The notes: generated from the sequence alone by a model not told the origin. Positions 35,505 through 45,426 are shown, counted from the stretch's first letter. The stretch is DNA of 64,000 nucleotides from Coleofasciculus sp. FACHB-T130 (GCF_014695375.1 NZ_JACJOG010000022.1:1-64000), one strand, 5' to 3'. Translations and numbers: made by a program.

Positions 35505-36776
35505 TCACTTGATATCGAGTCCGCGCATAGCCAATAACGCCGAACCATATGCAGCGGCTGTGTGCATTGGCGGAACAATTGGCACTTGTAGATAACGACC
35601 ACGAATTTTTGTCCAAGCGGGATTTTTCGCACCACCTCCAGCCGTATAAATGCGAGTTAGAGGAGTGCTACCGAGTTGTTGTAAAAGTTGATACCCTCGT
35701 ACTTCTATTCTGGCAATACTTTCGAGCAAACCGTGTAAAAAGTCTACTGGGTTATCGGGACGGGGTTCCAGTCGTGGCGGTAGATGGGGGTCGTTAATCG
35801 GGAAGCGATCGCCTTCTTTTAACAACGGATAATAATCCAGCAAACTTTCTTTTTCTGCATCAATCTGACTGCTGAGGCTTTCTAATTCAGCATCGGTGAA
35901 GAATTTTCGCAGCACAGCACCGCCAGTATTAGAAGCACCGCCGACTAACCACAAATCGCCCAAACGATGGCTGTAAATTCCGTATTTTGCATCATCTACG
36001 CGAGTGCGACTTAACAGCTTCAGCACCAGCGTTGAACCGAGGGAGGTACTCGCTTCACCGGGAGACTTTGCACCGCTAGCGAGAAAAGCCGCAATACTAT
36101 CAGTGGTTCCAGCACACACTACGCAATCTTTGGGGAATCCCAAGTTAGTAGAAATTTCAGGTTTTAATTCAGCAACAGGTGTCCCTGGGGCAATAACTTC
36201 AGGAAGATGAACGGGTAACTTGAGATTTACTAACCATTCTGGATAACATAAATTTTCGACATCGTAGCCTAATTTTAAACAATTTTGATAGTCACTTATG
36301 CCCAGTTTTCCATGTAATAAAAATGCCAGCCAATCTGCCTGATGAAGGAAGTAATAATTTTGAATTATAGGAGTAGACCCTTGTACCTGCTCTGAATTTT
36401 GAAGCAACCATAAAAGTTTGGCGAGGCTGGAGGTAGCGCTTAATACCGTGTGGTTTGGGGGCGCAATTTCCTGCAACTGCGCCATGACTTCCACCCCTCG
36501 CGCATCGTTATAGAGGATAGGTTCAGTAACAGGTTTACCGGCGTCATCGCATAGCAGCACTGTGGAAGAAGTTCCATCGATAGCGATCGCGGTAATTTCC
36601 CGACGTACTTGCAAAGGGATTTGCTCAATTAAGGAAAACAAAGCTTTCTCCCAGCTTGCAGCCAATGCCGCTCCCTCAAAGGGATATTCCGCCTCAGCTT
36701 GAATAGTCCCATCCGCGTGAATTGCGACGGCTCGTGCGCCAGAGGTGCCAAAATCAATGCCGAGGTAGAGGTTCAT
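35505..36776 (-). CDS. FGGY-family pentulose kinase (D-ribulose/xylulose kinase-like)
   Basis: 423 residues. N-terminal phosphate motif LGIDFGTSGARAVAI, then AIAIDGTSSTVLLCD, CAGTTDSIAAFLASGA, and GASNTGGAVLRKF with AGGGAKNPAW, all FGGY signatures. The whole sequence follows the Synechococcus elongatus sugar kinase SePSK and its plant plastid homologue, which phosphorylate D-ribulose. It is shorter than classic xylulokinases (about 480-500). The role may be salvage of free pentuloses. The start is ATG at 36776. Confidence 0.87.
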   Translation of the reverse strand: MNLYLGIDFGTSGARAVAIHADGTIQAEAEYPFEGAALAASWEKALFSLIEQIPLQVRREITAIAIDGTSSTVLLCDDAGKPVTEPILYNDARGVEVMAQLQEIAPPNHTVLSATSSLAKLLWLLQNSEQVQGSTPIIQNYYFLHQADWLAFLLHGKLGISDYQNCLKLGYDVENLCYPEWLVNLKLPVHLPEVIAPGTPVAELKPEISTNLGFPKDCVVCAGTTDSIAAFLASGAKSPGEASTSLGSTLVLKLLSRTRVDDAKYGIYSHRLGDLWLVGGASNTGGAVLRKFFTDAELESLSSQIDAEKESLLDYYPLLKEGDRFPINDPHLPPRLEPRPDNPVDFLHGLLESIARIEVRGYQLLQQLGSTPLTRIYTAGGGAKNPAWTKIRGRYLQVPIVPPMHTAAAYGSALLAMRGLDIK

Positions 36777-36926
36777 GATGAGATTATTGACTTATGTTCT
36801 AGAGAGACGTAAGTTATTTTATTTGCTGTCTCTAGTTAATTAAAGTATGAAAATAAGTCTTTAGAGATAGGAATTTTAATTAGGAAGATTGCAATTTAGT
36901 ATTACATGAATTAGGTGAGTAAATTT

Positions 36927-37130
36927 ATGCCTTATAAACAAACTGACGAATTACCAGATTCGGTAAAAAATCACCTACCTAAGCACGCCCAAGAAATTTT
37001 TCTCGCTGCCTTTAACAAGGCTAACGAAGAGTACAAAGAGGAAGAAACTGCCTTTAAAGTTGCTTGGAGTGCGGTAAAGCGCGACTACGAAAAGGGAGAA
37101 GATGGGAACTGGCATAAAAAGCCGGAATAG
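36927..37130 (+). CDS. chaB: ChaB family protein
   Basis: 67 residues from ATG 36927 (MPYKQTDELPDSVKNHLPKH), which fits the ChaB start; a GTG at 36915 is in frame 12 bases upstream. The conserved HAQEIFLAAFNKANEEY and AFKVAWSAVKRDYEKG parts follow. ChaB was named as a putative cation transport regulator in E. coli, but that role is weakly supported. Small, soluble and highly charged. Confidence 0.88.
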   Translation: MPYKQTDELPDSVKNHLPKHAQEIFLAAFNKANEEYKEEETAFKVAWSAVKRDYEKGEDGNWHKKPE

Positions 37131-37486
37131 ATATGACAACAATAGAATCAGGTTTGCCTGGGTGGAGCGTATAGGAAGCTTTTTCCAGGTCAATTGGCGC
37201 AATGCGCGATCGCTCTCTCATGTTTGCGCTCGCTGTGTAGAAAATAACATTAACTGGTTTATCGATGCGATCGCCTCCTGAAGAGCCAGCTGAAGCCGCT
37301 CAAGCGGAAGTGACAACCGCTCAAGCCGAAGCTGCTGCTCAAGAAGCAACGAACAGCACTTCATGCAAACGCGATCGCAGTGGAAAGAGATGCGATCGCG
37401 CTTATTAACATCTGCAAACAACTCTGGAGTCTGGTTCCTCCAATAGGTAGACAATAGTGCTTCATACCCAAAGTACAGAGGTCATA
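37131..37486. other. gap with Ala/Glu-rich open-frame remnant
   Basis: 355 bp. On the plus strand, a 47-codon frame from ATG 37265 to a stop at 37408 begins MRSPPEEPAEAAQAEVTT and continues Ala/Gln/Glu-rich. It might be the tail of a coiled-coil gene, or a chance frame. HIP1 words occur in it several times. I do not call it a gene. Confidence 0.3.
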
Positions 37487-39136
37487 ATGTCTGAACCCAC
37501 AAGAAGTCCCCAACCAATCATTTTGATTCGTGGTTTTGGCGGACTCGACGTTTCCGACGAGAAAAAAGATACCTACCAGAGATTTAATGTTGGTACTGTT
37601 TACCCTCAAAAACAAGGTGAAAACTACATCTACGAGGGGCTAATTCTGCGGTTTATGAAGTCGAACTGGAAGTACCAAGACACCACTAACGTCGTCGGGT
37701 ACTACGGTAAAACTTATGCCTACGAACCGCTGCTACCGGAGAAACTGAAGCGCTCCACAGATAAGGATATCGTGGAAAAATTTATGCGCTTAAAGGAGTT
37801 GGGCTATTTTTCTGGCAATAAGATCATTATCGACCCCGGCATGGCGCTACATCTGCTGGAAACGGTGGAGCAACCCTGGCAAACTCTCTGGGTATTTCGT
37901 TACTACGACTTGGACGAGCGAAAATTCAACGTGTATGGTGAAGCTCTCGTTCGCTTGATCGACTTTATTCGGGAACTCACAGTCCAAAAGGAAGGCTTTA
38001 AGCCCAAGGTGAATATCATTGCCCATTCAATGGGTGGTCTCATTGCACGCGAGGCAGTTCAACGCACTTATCCAACCTTGAAGAAACAGAAGGCAGAGGA
38101 TTACATTAACAAAATTGTCACCCTCGGTACACCGCACCAAGGCATCAGTTTCCAAATTCTCAAAAATTGGATCAATATTAGTGCGGAAGATGAGTTAAAG
38201 CATTTTAATCCTGATTTTCAAAAAGACCCTAGAAATGATGCGGCTTTCGTTAATTTTCACAACTATTTTCCCGCAGAACGACTGCTGACAGTGGTTGGAA
38301 CGAACTACCGTAGCTACGACACCGCGATCGCATCCCGGTTAAATCGCGCTTTCTCTCTAGAGGGCGAGTATGGGGCAAACTACAATCGCAGCGATGGTTT
38401 AGTCAAACAAACTTCGGCGCAAATCCCCGGCACACCGCGCACTTTCGTCCACAAGTGCCACGGGGGTGACGACTCGCTGATTACTTCACGAGAAGCGTTT
38501 GAAGTGGCAACCCGCTTCTTTTTTGGGAACGTGCGATCGCGTCTGCGCTTGGTGAAGGGAAAAGTTACTCGTGGTAAGGATTTCTTCGGCAAGAGCGAAT
38601 TTTTTCTGGGCGTTTCTATCAAGCCGCGGGGTGTAGATTTCGAGCTTTTCCATCAAAGTAAAGATGCCGAAAATTGCTATGGCCCCTTTAGTCAAGTTGA
38701 TCCGCTTGACAAAAATGTTAACTTTTCGGAAGCCAATCAGAGTCTCGGCTTTCCTTGGGCAGATACTAACAAACTCATCTGGCAAGGATACCTCGACACG
38801 AAAAAGAGCCTCAGTGCCAAAGATATGGTGTTGCGCGTAGAATTTTATATTGGCGAACGCGATCTTTATGGCTTTGGTTTCTCGGACAACAAGATTTTCA
38901 ACAAGCAGTACTACGTCCGTGCCTTGCTACCAACCAATCTACAGCCCAACCTGAAACTCTACCTCCATGCCGATGAGCAGTTTATGCGGGAAGGCTTCCA
39001 GCCTTCGCCGCAGGAGGAGATGCAGAAGGTGAACGGCGGCTGGCAGTTTGATGTCAGAGAAACCGGGTTTGAGGGGACTTTCCGGATCGAACTGGATAGA
39101 ATTCCCGAAAATGGGCTGCCAATCCCGTTTGTATAG
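37487..39136 (+). CDS. large alpha/beta hydrolase, lipase/esterase-like
   Basis: 549 residues from ATG 37487, with GAGG at 37478 as ribosome site; a GTG 30 bases upstream is in frame. The catalytic domain has PIILIRGFGGLD at the oxyanion strand and the nucleophile elbow NIIAHSMGGLIAREAV near residue 180, then KIVTLGTPHQGIS. A possible His is in HKCHGGDDSLI near 328. The C-terminal 200 residues (from KGKVTRGKDFFG) form an unrecognised, probably beta-rich domain. No signal peptide is seen. This fits PGAP1/triacylglycerol-lipase-like hydrolases; the substrate is unknown. Confidence 0.77.
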   Translation: MSEPTRSPQPIILIRGFGGLDVSDEKKDTYQRFNVGTVYPQKQGENYIYEGLILRFMKSNWKYQDTTNVVGYYGKTYAYEPLLPEKLKRSTDKDIVEKFMRLKELGYFSGNKIIIDPGMALHLLETVEQPWQTLWVFRYYDLDERKFNVYGEALVRLIDFIRELTVQKEGFKPKVNIIAHSMGGLIAREAVQRTYPTLKKQKAEDYINKIVTLGTPHQGISFQILKNWINISAEDELKHFNPDFQKDPRNDAAFVNFHNYFPAERLLTVVGTNYRSYDTAIASRLNRAFSLEGEYGANYNRSDGLVKQTSAQIPGTPRTFVHKCHGGDDSLITSREAFEVATRFFFGNVRSRLRLVKGKVTRGKDFFGKSEFFLGVSIKPRGVDFELFHQSKDAENCYGPFSQVDPLDKNVNFSEANQSLGFPWADTNKLIWQGYLDTKKSLSAKDMVLRVEFYIGERDLYGFGFSDNKIFNKQYYVRALLPTNLQPNLKLYLHADEQFMREGFQPSPQEEMQKVNGGWQFDVRETGFEGTFRIELDRIPENGLPIPFV

Positions 39137-39195
39137 GTAATTCTTGTCACCTCTCCCCAACCTCTCTCCAGAATGGGAGAGCTTTCAATTGTCCT

Positions 39196-39214
39196 CCTTC
39201 CCTTGTAAGGAAGG
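39196..39214. terminator. CCTTCCC..GGAAGG hairpin
   Basis: The palindrome CCTTCCCTTGTAAGGAAGG lies in a stretch (39150-39235) whose wording, with CTCTCC/GGGAGAG pairs, is that of common cyanobacterial intergenic repeats. It lies 60 bp after the hydrolase stop and may end its transcript. Confidence 0.5.
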
Positions 39215-39360
39215 GGATTAGGGGGTTAGATGTATCTTAAGTAGCGATCGCAGAGTGGGGGCTGAGGACAGTTTGCTTTTCTTTACGAAACTCACAACAC
39301 TTTTGGTCGGATCTACCTCCAGAATGGTTTTGAGTAACAACGCCGATTACAGCAATCATC

Positions 39361-41334
39361 ATGTCTCAGCCCACAATAGAATCCATCCTTCAAGAAAAAC
39401 GCTTATTCCAGCCACCGGCTGAATTTTCACAAAAGGCACATATTAAAAGCCTGGAGGAATACCAGCAACTTTATGACCGCGCCAAAGCCGATCCGCAGAA
39501 GTTTTGGGCAGAACTTGCAGAACAAGAGTTGCACTGGTTCCAGAAGTGGGATACGGTGCTGGATTGGCAACCGCCTTTTGCCAAGTGGTTTGTCGGTGGT
39601 AAAACAAATATTTCCTACAATTGCCTGGATAGACACTTAACTACCTGGCGCAAGAACAAAGCCGCTTTGATTTGGGAAGGGGAACCGGGCGACTCGCGCA
39701 CCCTGACTTATGCCCAGTTGCATCGGGAAGTTTGCCAATTTGCCAATGTCCTGAAGCAGCTGGGTGTGGAAAAAGGCGATCGCGTCGGGATTTATATGCC
39801 GATGATTCCGGAAGCCGCGATCGCGATGTTAGCTTGTGCCAGAATTGGCGCAGCCCACAGCGTCGTTTTTGGCGGTTTCAGTGCCGAAGCTTTGCGCGAT
39901 CGCTTAATCGATGGACAAGCCAAAGTAGTTGTCACGGCTGATGGCGGTTGGCGCAAAGATGCGATCGTTCCCCTCAAAGATCAAGTTGATAAAGCTTTAG
40001 CTGATGGCGCTGTTCCCAGCGTGCAAAACGTCCTAGTTGTCAAACGCACTGGACAAGAAATTTATATGCAGACAGGCGGACGCGACCATTGGTGGCATGA
40101 GATGCAAAAGACTATCTCCGCCGATTGTCCCGCCGAACCGATGGATAGCGAAGATTTGCTGTTCATCCTCTATACCAGCGGCAGTACCGGCAAACCGAAA
40201 GGCGTTGTGCATACCACTGCTGGTTACAACCTCTACACCCACATGACCACCAAGTGGATTTTTGACCTTCAGGATACGGATGTCTACTGGTGTACTGCTG
40301 ATGTGGGCTGGATTACCGGACACAGCTACATTGTCTATGGTCCCCTATCCAACGGTGCCACCACCGTGATGTACGAAGGTGCGCCTCGTGCCTCGAATCC
40401 CGGCTGTTTTTGGGATGTGATTGAAAAACACGGTGTCAACGTTTTTTATACCGCACCGACGGCAATTCGCGCTTTCATCAAGATGGGCGAAGACTTACCC
40501 AACGCCAGAAATCTCTCTTCCCTACGATTGCTGGGAACCGTAGGCGAACCAATTAACCCGGAGGCGTGGATGTGGTATCACCGCGTGATTGGTGGCGAAA
40601 AGTGTCCGATTGTCGATACCTGGTGGCAAACTGAGACGGCTGGCATTATGATTACGCCGCTACCTGGGGCAATTCCCACTAAACCCGGTTCTGCTACCCT
40701 TCCTTTTCCTGGAATCCTCGCTGATATTGTTGATTTGGAAGGCAACCCAGTCCCCGCCAGCGAAGGCGGCTATCTAGTAATTAAGCATCCTTGGCCTGGG
40801 ATGATGCGAACCGTCTACGGCGACCCCGATCGCTTCCGCCGCACCTACTGGGAACACATCCCCCCCAAAGATGGGCAGTATGTCTACTTTGCCGGAGATG
40901 GTGCCAGACGCGATGAGGATGGTTACTTCTGGGTGATGGGGCGTGTGGACGATGTGCTGAATGTGTCAGGACACCGCTTAGGTACGATGGAAGTGGAATC
41001 CGCTTTAGTTTCTCATCCTGCGGTCGCTGAAGCTGCGGTTGTGGGGAAACCGGATGAACTCAAAGGGGAAGAAGTAGTCGCCTTTGTTACTTTAGAAGGT
41101 ACGCATAGTCCCAGTGAAGAACTGAGCAAAGAACTCAAAAAGCACGTTGTCGCGGAGATAGGCGCGATCGCGCGTCCCGGTGAAATTCGCTTCACCGACT
41201 CCTTACCCAAAACTCGCTCCGGTAAGATTATGCGGCGACTGTTGCGAAATCTCGCTTCCGGTCAAGAAGTCTCCGGTGACACCTCTACGCTAGAGGATCG
41301 GGGCGTGTTGGATAAACTCCGAGAAGAAGCGTAA
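39361..41334 (+). CDS. acs: acetate--CoA ligase
   Basis: 657 residues, the usual length for acetyl-CoA synthetase. It makes acetyl-CoA from acetate, ATP and CoA through acetyl-AMP. Adenylate-forming motifs: [20 protein letters not shown] near 275, [17 protein letters not shown] near 420, and the C-terminal lysine motif [20 protein letters not shown] near 615, where Lys can be acetylated for regulation. N-terminal [17 protein letters not shown] is also typical. Monocistronic. Confidence 0.96.
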   Translation: MSQPTIESILQEKRLFQPPAEFSQKAHIKSLEEYQQLYDRAKADPQKFWAELAEQELHWFQKWDTVLDWQPPFAKWFVGGKTNISYNCLDRHLTTWRKNKAALIWEGEPGDSRTLTYAQLHREVCQFANVLKQLGVEKGDRVGIYMPMIPEAAIAMLACARIGAAHSVVFGGFSAEALRDRLIDGQAKVVVTADGGWRKDAIVPLKDQVDKALADGAVPSVQNVLVVKRTGQEIYMQTGGRDHWWHEMQKTISADCPAEPMDSEDLLFILYTSGSTGKPKGVVHTTAGYNLYTHMTTKWIFDLQDTDVYWCTADVGWITGHSYIVYGPLSNGATTVMYEGAPRASNPGCFWDVIEKHGVNVFYTAPTAIRAFIKMGEDLPNARNLSSLRLLGTVGEPINPEAWMWYHRVIGGEKCPIVDTWWQTETAGIMITPLPGAIPTKPGSATLPFPGILADIVDLEGNPVPASEGGYLVIKHPWPGMMRTVYGDPDRFRRTYWEHIPPKDGQYVYFAGDGARRDEDGYFWVMGRVDDVLNVSGHRLGTMEVESALVSHPAVAEAAVVGKPDELKGEEVVAFVTLEGTHSPSEELSKELKKHVVAEIGAIARPGEIRFTDSLPKTRSGKIMRRLLRNLASGQEVSGDTSTLEDRGVLDKLREEA

Positions 41335-41394
41335 TTTTTTTAACGTAAAGGTACGCAGTAGGGCAGGTTTTAAACCCGCCCCTACCCCAAACGT

Positions 41395-41455
41395 TCGCCA
41401 AGGAAATTCTCTGCGAACCTCTGCGATTTCCTTAGCGTACCTTTGCGTTTAAAAA
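41395..41455. repeat. CTCTGCGAACCTCTGCG..TTTGCGTTT intergenic repeat
   Basis: Stretch with repeated TCTGCGA, TAGCGTACCTTTGCG words after acs. It shares wording with 12400-12442 and 56775-56810 and looks like a dispersed intergenic repeat. Confidence 0.4.
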
Positions 41456-41524
41456 AGTGTTGGCAGACATTGCCCACTCTACAATTCAACTATTTGAAAG
41501 TGGGCTATTTTGACATAGCTTCTT

Positions 41525-41761
41525 ATGAAGCTAAAAAGCCACTAGAAGTCAGCATTTATTCAACCCCTTATCTGCATCAGTATCGGCATCCTTGCGGGAA
41601 TCAGCATATCCCCTGTAGTGCTGGCTCAAACAAGTGTTATCTCTGAGAATGGGGATAGATATTTGTTGTCCTACCCATGTGCAACAGAAGATGCGATCGC
41701 TATCTTTAACTCCACTTCAGAGGGGAGAATTAGCGAAGTTAGCACAATGCGTTGTATCTGA
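41525..41761 (+). pseudogene. small exported-protein gene interrupted by an in-frame stop
   Basis: A frame from ATG 41525 to TGA 41759-41761 has a TAG at codon 7 (41543-41545). Read through, the protein would have 77 residues: MKLKSH, stop, KSAFIQPLICISIGILAG, then ISISPVVLAQT. This is a good signal peptide with an Ala-Gln-type cleavage site, then a short mature part with two cysteines. The frame and the signal peptide agree exactly across the stop, so it looks like a genuine small periplasmic protein gene disabled by one mutation. There is no alternative ATG, GTG or TTG start after the stop and before the signal core. Confidence 0.5.
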
Positions 41762-41788
41762 TTCTGACTCTAATTCAGGCAGAGATTT

Positions 41789-42712
41789 ATGTCCAAAAAA
41801 CTGGTACTCATGGATCACGATGGCGGCGTTGATGATTATCTCGCCACGATGCTGCTGATGACAATGGATGACGTTCAGCCACTTGGCATCGTTGTGACGC
41901 CAGCAGATTGCTATGTTCAGCCAGGGGTGAGTGCTACGCGCAAGATTCTAGATTTGATGGGACGTTCAGAAGTGCCAGTGGCAGAAAGTACGGTGCGCGG
42001 GATTAATCCATTTCCACGCCTATTTCGCCGCGATTCGTTTGTTGTCGATCATCTTCCAATTCTTAACGAACGAGAAACAATTCAGACACCGCTAGTGCCA
42101 GAATCGGGTCAGAAATTTATGGTGCGATCGCTCCAAGCTGCACCCGCACCCGTCACACTGATGGTAACTGGCCCTTTGACAACAGTAGCCACTGCACTGG
42201 ATATGGCACCGGAGATTGAAGGGAAAATCGAGAAAATTGTTTGGATGGGAGGTGCGTTGAATGTTCCGGGTAACGTTAGCCGCGATATCGAACCAGGACA
42301 AGATGGTTCGGCTGAATGGAATGTCTACTGGGACCCCATCTCAGCAAATCGAGTTTGGCAAACATCAATCCCCATCGTACTTTGCCCATTAGACCTGACT
42401 AACAATGTGCCGGTGACTTCAGAAGTAGTGCGCCAATTAGGTAAACAGCGGCGTTATCCTATTTCCGATTTAGCAGGGCAATGTTATGCGCTGGTGATTC
42501 CTCAAGATTATTATTTTTGGGATATTTTAGCGACGGCTTACCTTGCTCATCCGGAGTTTTATGAAGTGCGAGAAGAGGAGACAATAATTGTGGCTACTGG
42601 CATCAGTCAAGGACGAACCAAAGTGGAACCAGGTGCGAGGAAAATTCGGGTGATGCAAAAGGTAGATAAGGAGCGATTCTACGATTACATTTTGCAGCAA
42701 TGGGCGCGTTAA
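41789..42712 (+). CDS. inosine/uridine-preferring nucleoside hydrolase
   Basis: 307 residues, standard for the family. N-terminal calcium-binding Asp cluster in LMDHDGGVDDYLA (family pattern DxDxxxDD). Further motifs: VTGPLTTVATALDMAPEI near 130, IVWMGGALNVPGNV near 150, and AEWNVYWDPISANRVW near 177; Asp of PLDLTN near 205. The enzyme splits nucleosides to base and ribose. The specificity is not determined. The gene stands alone. Confidence 0.9.
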   Translation: MSKKLVLMDHDGGVDDYLATMLLMTMDDVQPLGIVVTPADCYVQPGVSATRKILDLMGRSEVPVAESTVRGINPFPRLFRRDSFVVDHLPILNERETIQTPLVPESGQKFMVRSLQAAPAPVTLMVTGPLTTVATALDMAPEIEGKIEKIVWMGGALNVPGNVSRDIEPGQDGSAEWNVYWDPISANRVWQTSIPIVLCPLDLTNNVPVTSEVVRQLGKQRRYPISDLAGQCYALVIPQDYYFWDILATAYLAHPEFYEVREEETIIVATGISQGRTKVEPGARKIRVMQKVDKERFYDYILQQWAR

Positions 42713-42821
42713 GGAAAATCATTCCAAGTTTCTGAAAGTAAATAAAAATAGAGGGTTTCCGGAACGGGGCTTTCCTAAAGAGAAGAAAAAATATATATCA
42801 GATTCTCGTTCGGAAACATCT

Positions 42822-44450
42822 ATGTTTACCTCTATTGATTTGAGTCTATCTACCTTACCTAATGGCGTTGCTTCTGGGGATACAACACAAACCTCAACCG
42901 TTTTGTGGACACGCAGCACCGCCAAAGGGACAGTTTTCTTTGAATACTCAATTCACCCGAACTTCTGCACCATTCTTGGCACTGCCAGCGGCTTAGTTAC
43001 CGATTCCAACCAACCTGTAAAGGTAGAGTTAACTAACTTAAAGCCTAGGACAACTTATTATTATCGAGTCACCGACGCTGCTGGAACGTGTGCTGGTGGT
43101 CAGTTCCGTACCGCCGCTGAGTTGGGGACTCCTGCTGGTTTGCGGTTCGGGGTGGCGGGGGACTGGCACGGCGATTTAGCACCCTACCCAGCGATCGCTA
43201 ATGTACCAGAACGTCAACTAGAGTTCTTTGTTGCACATGGTGATACTGCTTACGCTGACCTGAAGACGCCGGATTTAGACAGACCCGCTTCTACCCTTGA
43301 CGAGTTTCGCATCAAGTTCAACGAAGTTTATTCCGCCCGTTTGGGGTTAAATACATGGGCGGATCTTCGCGCCTCTACTTCCATCCTCGCTACAATTGAT
43401 GACCACGAAGTTGATGATAATTTTGCAGGGGGCGCACCAGCATCCTCTCATCGGAATGTGCGCTTCGGCACAGGTGGCGAGTTAATTAACAATACCGAAC
43501 TGTTTAAAAATGCTCTACAAGCATTTCAGGAATACCATCCTCTACGCGATGAATTTTATGGGGAAACGGGCGAAGAACGCACGACAAATAAGCGCAAGCT
43601 TTATCGCTACAACACCTATGGCAGCGACGCGGCTGTTTTCATCCTAGATACCCGCTCTTTCCGCGATGCTAATTTGCCGCTTTCTTTTAACCCTACTAAA
43701 GAACAAGAAAAAGAGTTTTTAACTCGTTCTTTTGAGCCAAATCGCACGTTCTTAGGTCAACAACAACTTACGGACTTACAACGGGATTTGCTAGATGCCC
43801 AAAATAACTGCATTACCTGGAAGTTTATTTTGATTCCCGAACCCATCCAAAATTTGGGCATCCCCGTTGCCAACGACCGCTATGAAGGTTTTGCAGCAGA
43901 ACGCACCCAACTGCTGCGTTTTATTAAAGAAAATTGCATCAAAAATGTTGTGTTTATCTCTGCTGATTTTCATGGCACAGCGGTGAACAATCTCACCTAT
44001 CAAGAGTCTCCCGATGGGGTTCAGATCCCGGTTGATGCCTTTGACATTATGACGAGTCCGGTGGCATTCTATGAGCCGTTTGGGCCTACTAGCGTAAGAT
44101 TTTCCAGCCTCACGTCAGAGGAAAAAGCTGCTTATGAGGCTCTGCCAACTATCCACGAGAAGGATGAATTTGTCAAAAATTTAGTGGATGCCCGTCTTAT
44201 CCCCTTCGGCTACAATCCTCTAGGGCTGGAAGGTTCGGGAATTGATGCTACCCTGCTTAAAGGTAGCTATGTGGCGGCTCATGTCTATGGCTGGACTGAG
44301 TTTGAAGTAGATGCCTCCACGCAACAATTGCGCGTAATAACCTATGGAATTGAACCCTATTCCTTAGAGCAACTAACAGCAAATCCCAGCACTATTATCA
44401 GCCGGACGCCCATTATTATTAGTGAGTTTATCGTTAATTCTAAGAATTAG
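42822..44450 (+). CDS. phoD: PhoD-like alkaline phosphatase/phosphodiesterase
   Basis: 542 residues. An N-terminal fibronectin-like domain (LPNGVASGDTTQTSTVLWTR, then RTTYYYRV) precedes a metallophosphoesterase domain with GVAGDWHGDL near 108, FVAHGDTAYADL near 133, ATIDDHEVDDNFAGG near 190 and VFISADFHGTAVNN near 380. This is the PhoD order, with Fe/Ca metal sites. PhoD is normally exported by Tat, but here no RR signal peptide precedes the domain, so it may be cytoplasmic, exported by another route, or have a wrongly chosen start; no upstream in-frame extension is visible. It might belong to the Pho regulon, but no clear Pho box was seen. Confidence 0.85.
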   Translation: MFTSIDLSLSTLPNGVASGDTTQTSTVLWTRSTAKGTVFFEYSIHPNFCTILGTASGLVTDSNQPVKVELTNLKPRTTYYYRVTDAAGTCAGGQFRTAAELGTPAGLRFGVAGDWHGDLAPYPAIANVPERQLEFFVAHGDTAYADLKTPDLDRPASTLDEFRIKFNEVYSARLGLNTWADLRASTSILATIDDHEVDDNFAGGAPASSHRNVRFGTGGELINNTELFKNALQAFQEYHPLRDEFYGETGEERTTNKRKLYRYNTYGSDAAVFILDTRSFRDANLPLSFNPTKEQEKEFLTRSFEPNRTFLGQQQLTDLQRDLLDAQNNCITWKFILIPEPIQNLGIPVANDRYEGFAAERTQLLRFIKENCIKNVVFISADFHGTAVNNLTYQESPDGVQIPVDAFDIMTSPVAFYEPFGPTSVRFSSLTSEEKAAYEALPTIHEKDEFVKNLVDARLIPFGYNPLGLEGSGIDATLLKGSYVAAHVYGWTEFEVDASTQQLRVITYGIEPYSLEQLTANPSTIISRTPIIISEFIVNSKN

Positions 44451-44549
44451 AAAATAAGCGCGATCGCTTTCAGCATCTTTTTTTTGGGACTCACTCACTA
44501 GCTAAACTCAAATCTTCTCAAAACGAATCATTACAGCAATATAAAACAC

Positions 44550-44575
44550 TAGAGACGCGATTAATTGCGTCTCTA
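44550..44575. repeat. TAGAGACGC hairpin, dispersed family
   Basis: Perfect 9-base arms TAGAGACGC (44550-44558) and GCGTCTCTA (44567-44575) around GATTAATT. Second copy of the family seen at 35458-35487, and of a very common Nostoc-type intergenic palindrome. Confidence 0.75.
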
Positions 44576-44611
44576 CTCATAAATAGACGATTCGGTAACA
44601 AGCGGCTTAAC

Positions 44612-44956
44612 TTAAAAAGTAATTCTTCCCTCATTGAGCAATTTGTAGCCGCCAGCCAAAGCAGCAAATCCGACAAAGAAGTTCCAGAGGCTAGTTTGTC
44701 TTAAAATAACGCCACCGCTCATAAAAACTAGCACAATTCCTAAACCCAACAAAAATGCCCCAAAGGTGCCCGTTTCTCTTCTAAAAAACATCAGACAAAT
44801 CACACCGCCCATAATGGCTAAAACGGAACCCATTGCTGGTAAGTTCCGCCAATAGTAAGGGAAGTAGTGACTAGCAAAAATAATATTTTTACCTAAAAAG
44901 TAAACTCCAGCCAGAAGCAGGATGAATCCTATTAATTTGATGAAGAGTCTAGTCAT
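44612..44956 (-). CDS. small membrane protein, four helices, uncharacterised
   Basis: 114 residues with four hydrophobic stretches: FIKLIGFILLLAGVYFLG at the N-terminus, AMGSVLAIMGGVICLMFF, FGAFLLGLGIVLVFMSGGVIL and FFVGFAALAGGYKLL. No signature is recognised. Similar short integral membrane proteins are common in cyanobacteria. It is isolated and on the opposite strand to its neighbours. Confidence 0.6.
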   Translation of the reverse strand: MTRLFIKLIGFILLLAGVYFLGKNIIFASHYFPYYWRNLPAMGSVLAIMGGVICLMFFRRETGTFGAFLLGLGIVLVFMSGGVILRQTSLWNFFVGFAALAGGYKLLNEGRITF

Positions 44957-45426
44957 AATTTTGGCTATGGTTTCTAACTAAAGTTATTGTATGCAGCCGA
45001 GTCAGTACCGCAACCCTTAGTTTTACCGAACTCTTATCTCAGGTTGTAACTTCCGGTAGAGGAAATTACTTAAATGTAACACTACATAATAGCTAGCCAG
45101 AGTGAAGAAAGCGTGTAGAACCCTCCGCTGGACAAATAAATCAGCAAATTTATGAGAATCGTTGATTTAAGTTAACATTCGTAAATATTTGTTCTCCGAT
45201 TGTCAGAAATCAGTAAAAATACTGAATACTCAATCTTAATTAAAGAATTTGTATAACTTTTGTAAAAAGTTGGTAAAATACAAAACCATTTTCAAGTTTT
45301 GTATTTTTGGCAACAGACCCGGATAACCCTACTATGTGTTAGCTTGATTTTTCCAGATTGAGAAACCTTGGCTGAATTGCCTTGGATGGCTAAATTTCCC
45401 TTTTTTTAACAATTTTGGATTTTGTG
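44957..45426. other. long leader/intergenic gap
   Basis: 470 bp, AT-rich, ahead of an uncharacterised gene. Near the gene lies a perfect hairpin (45275-45307, listed separately). The upstream part has no open frame of interest. Confidence 0.4.
45275..45307. terminator. perfect 12-bp hairpin upstream of uncharacterised gene
   Basis: AAAATACAAAAC (45275-45286) and GTTTTGTATTTT (45296-45307) around a 9-base loop. It lies about 120 bp before the ATG at 45427. It may be an intrinsic terminator or leader hairpin on either strand. Confidence 0.45.
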
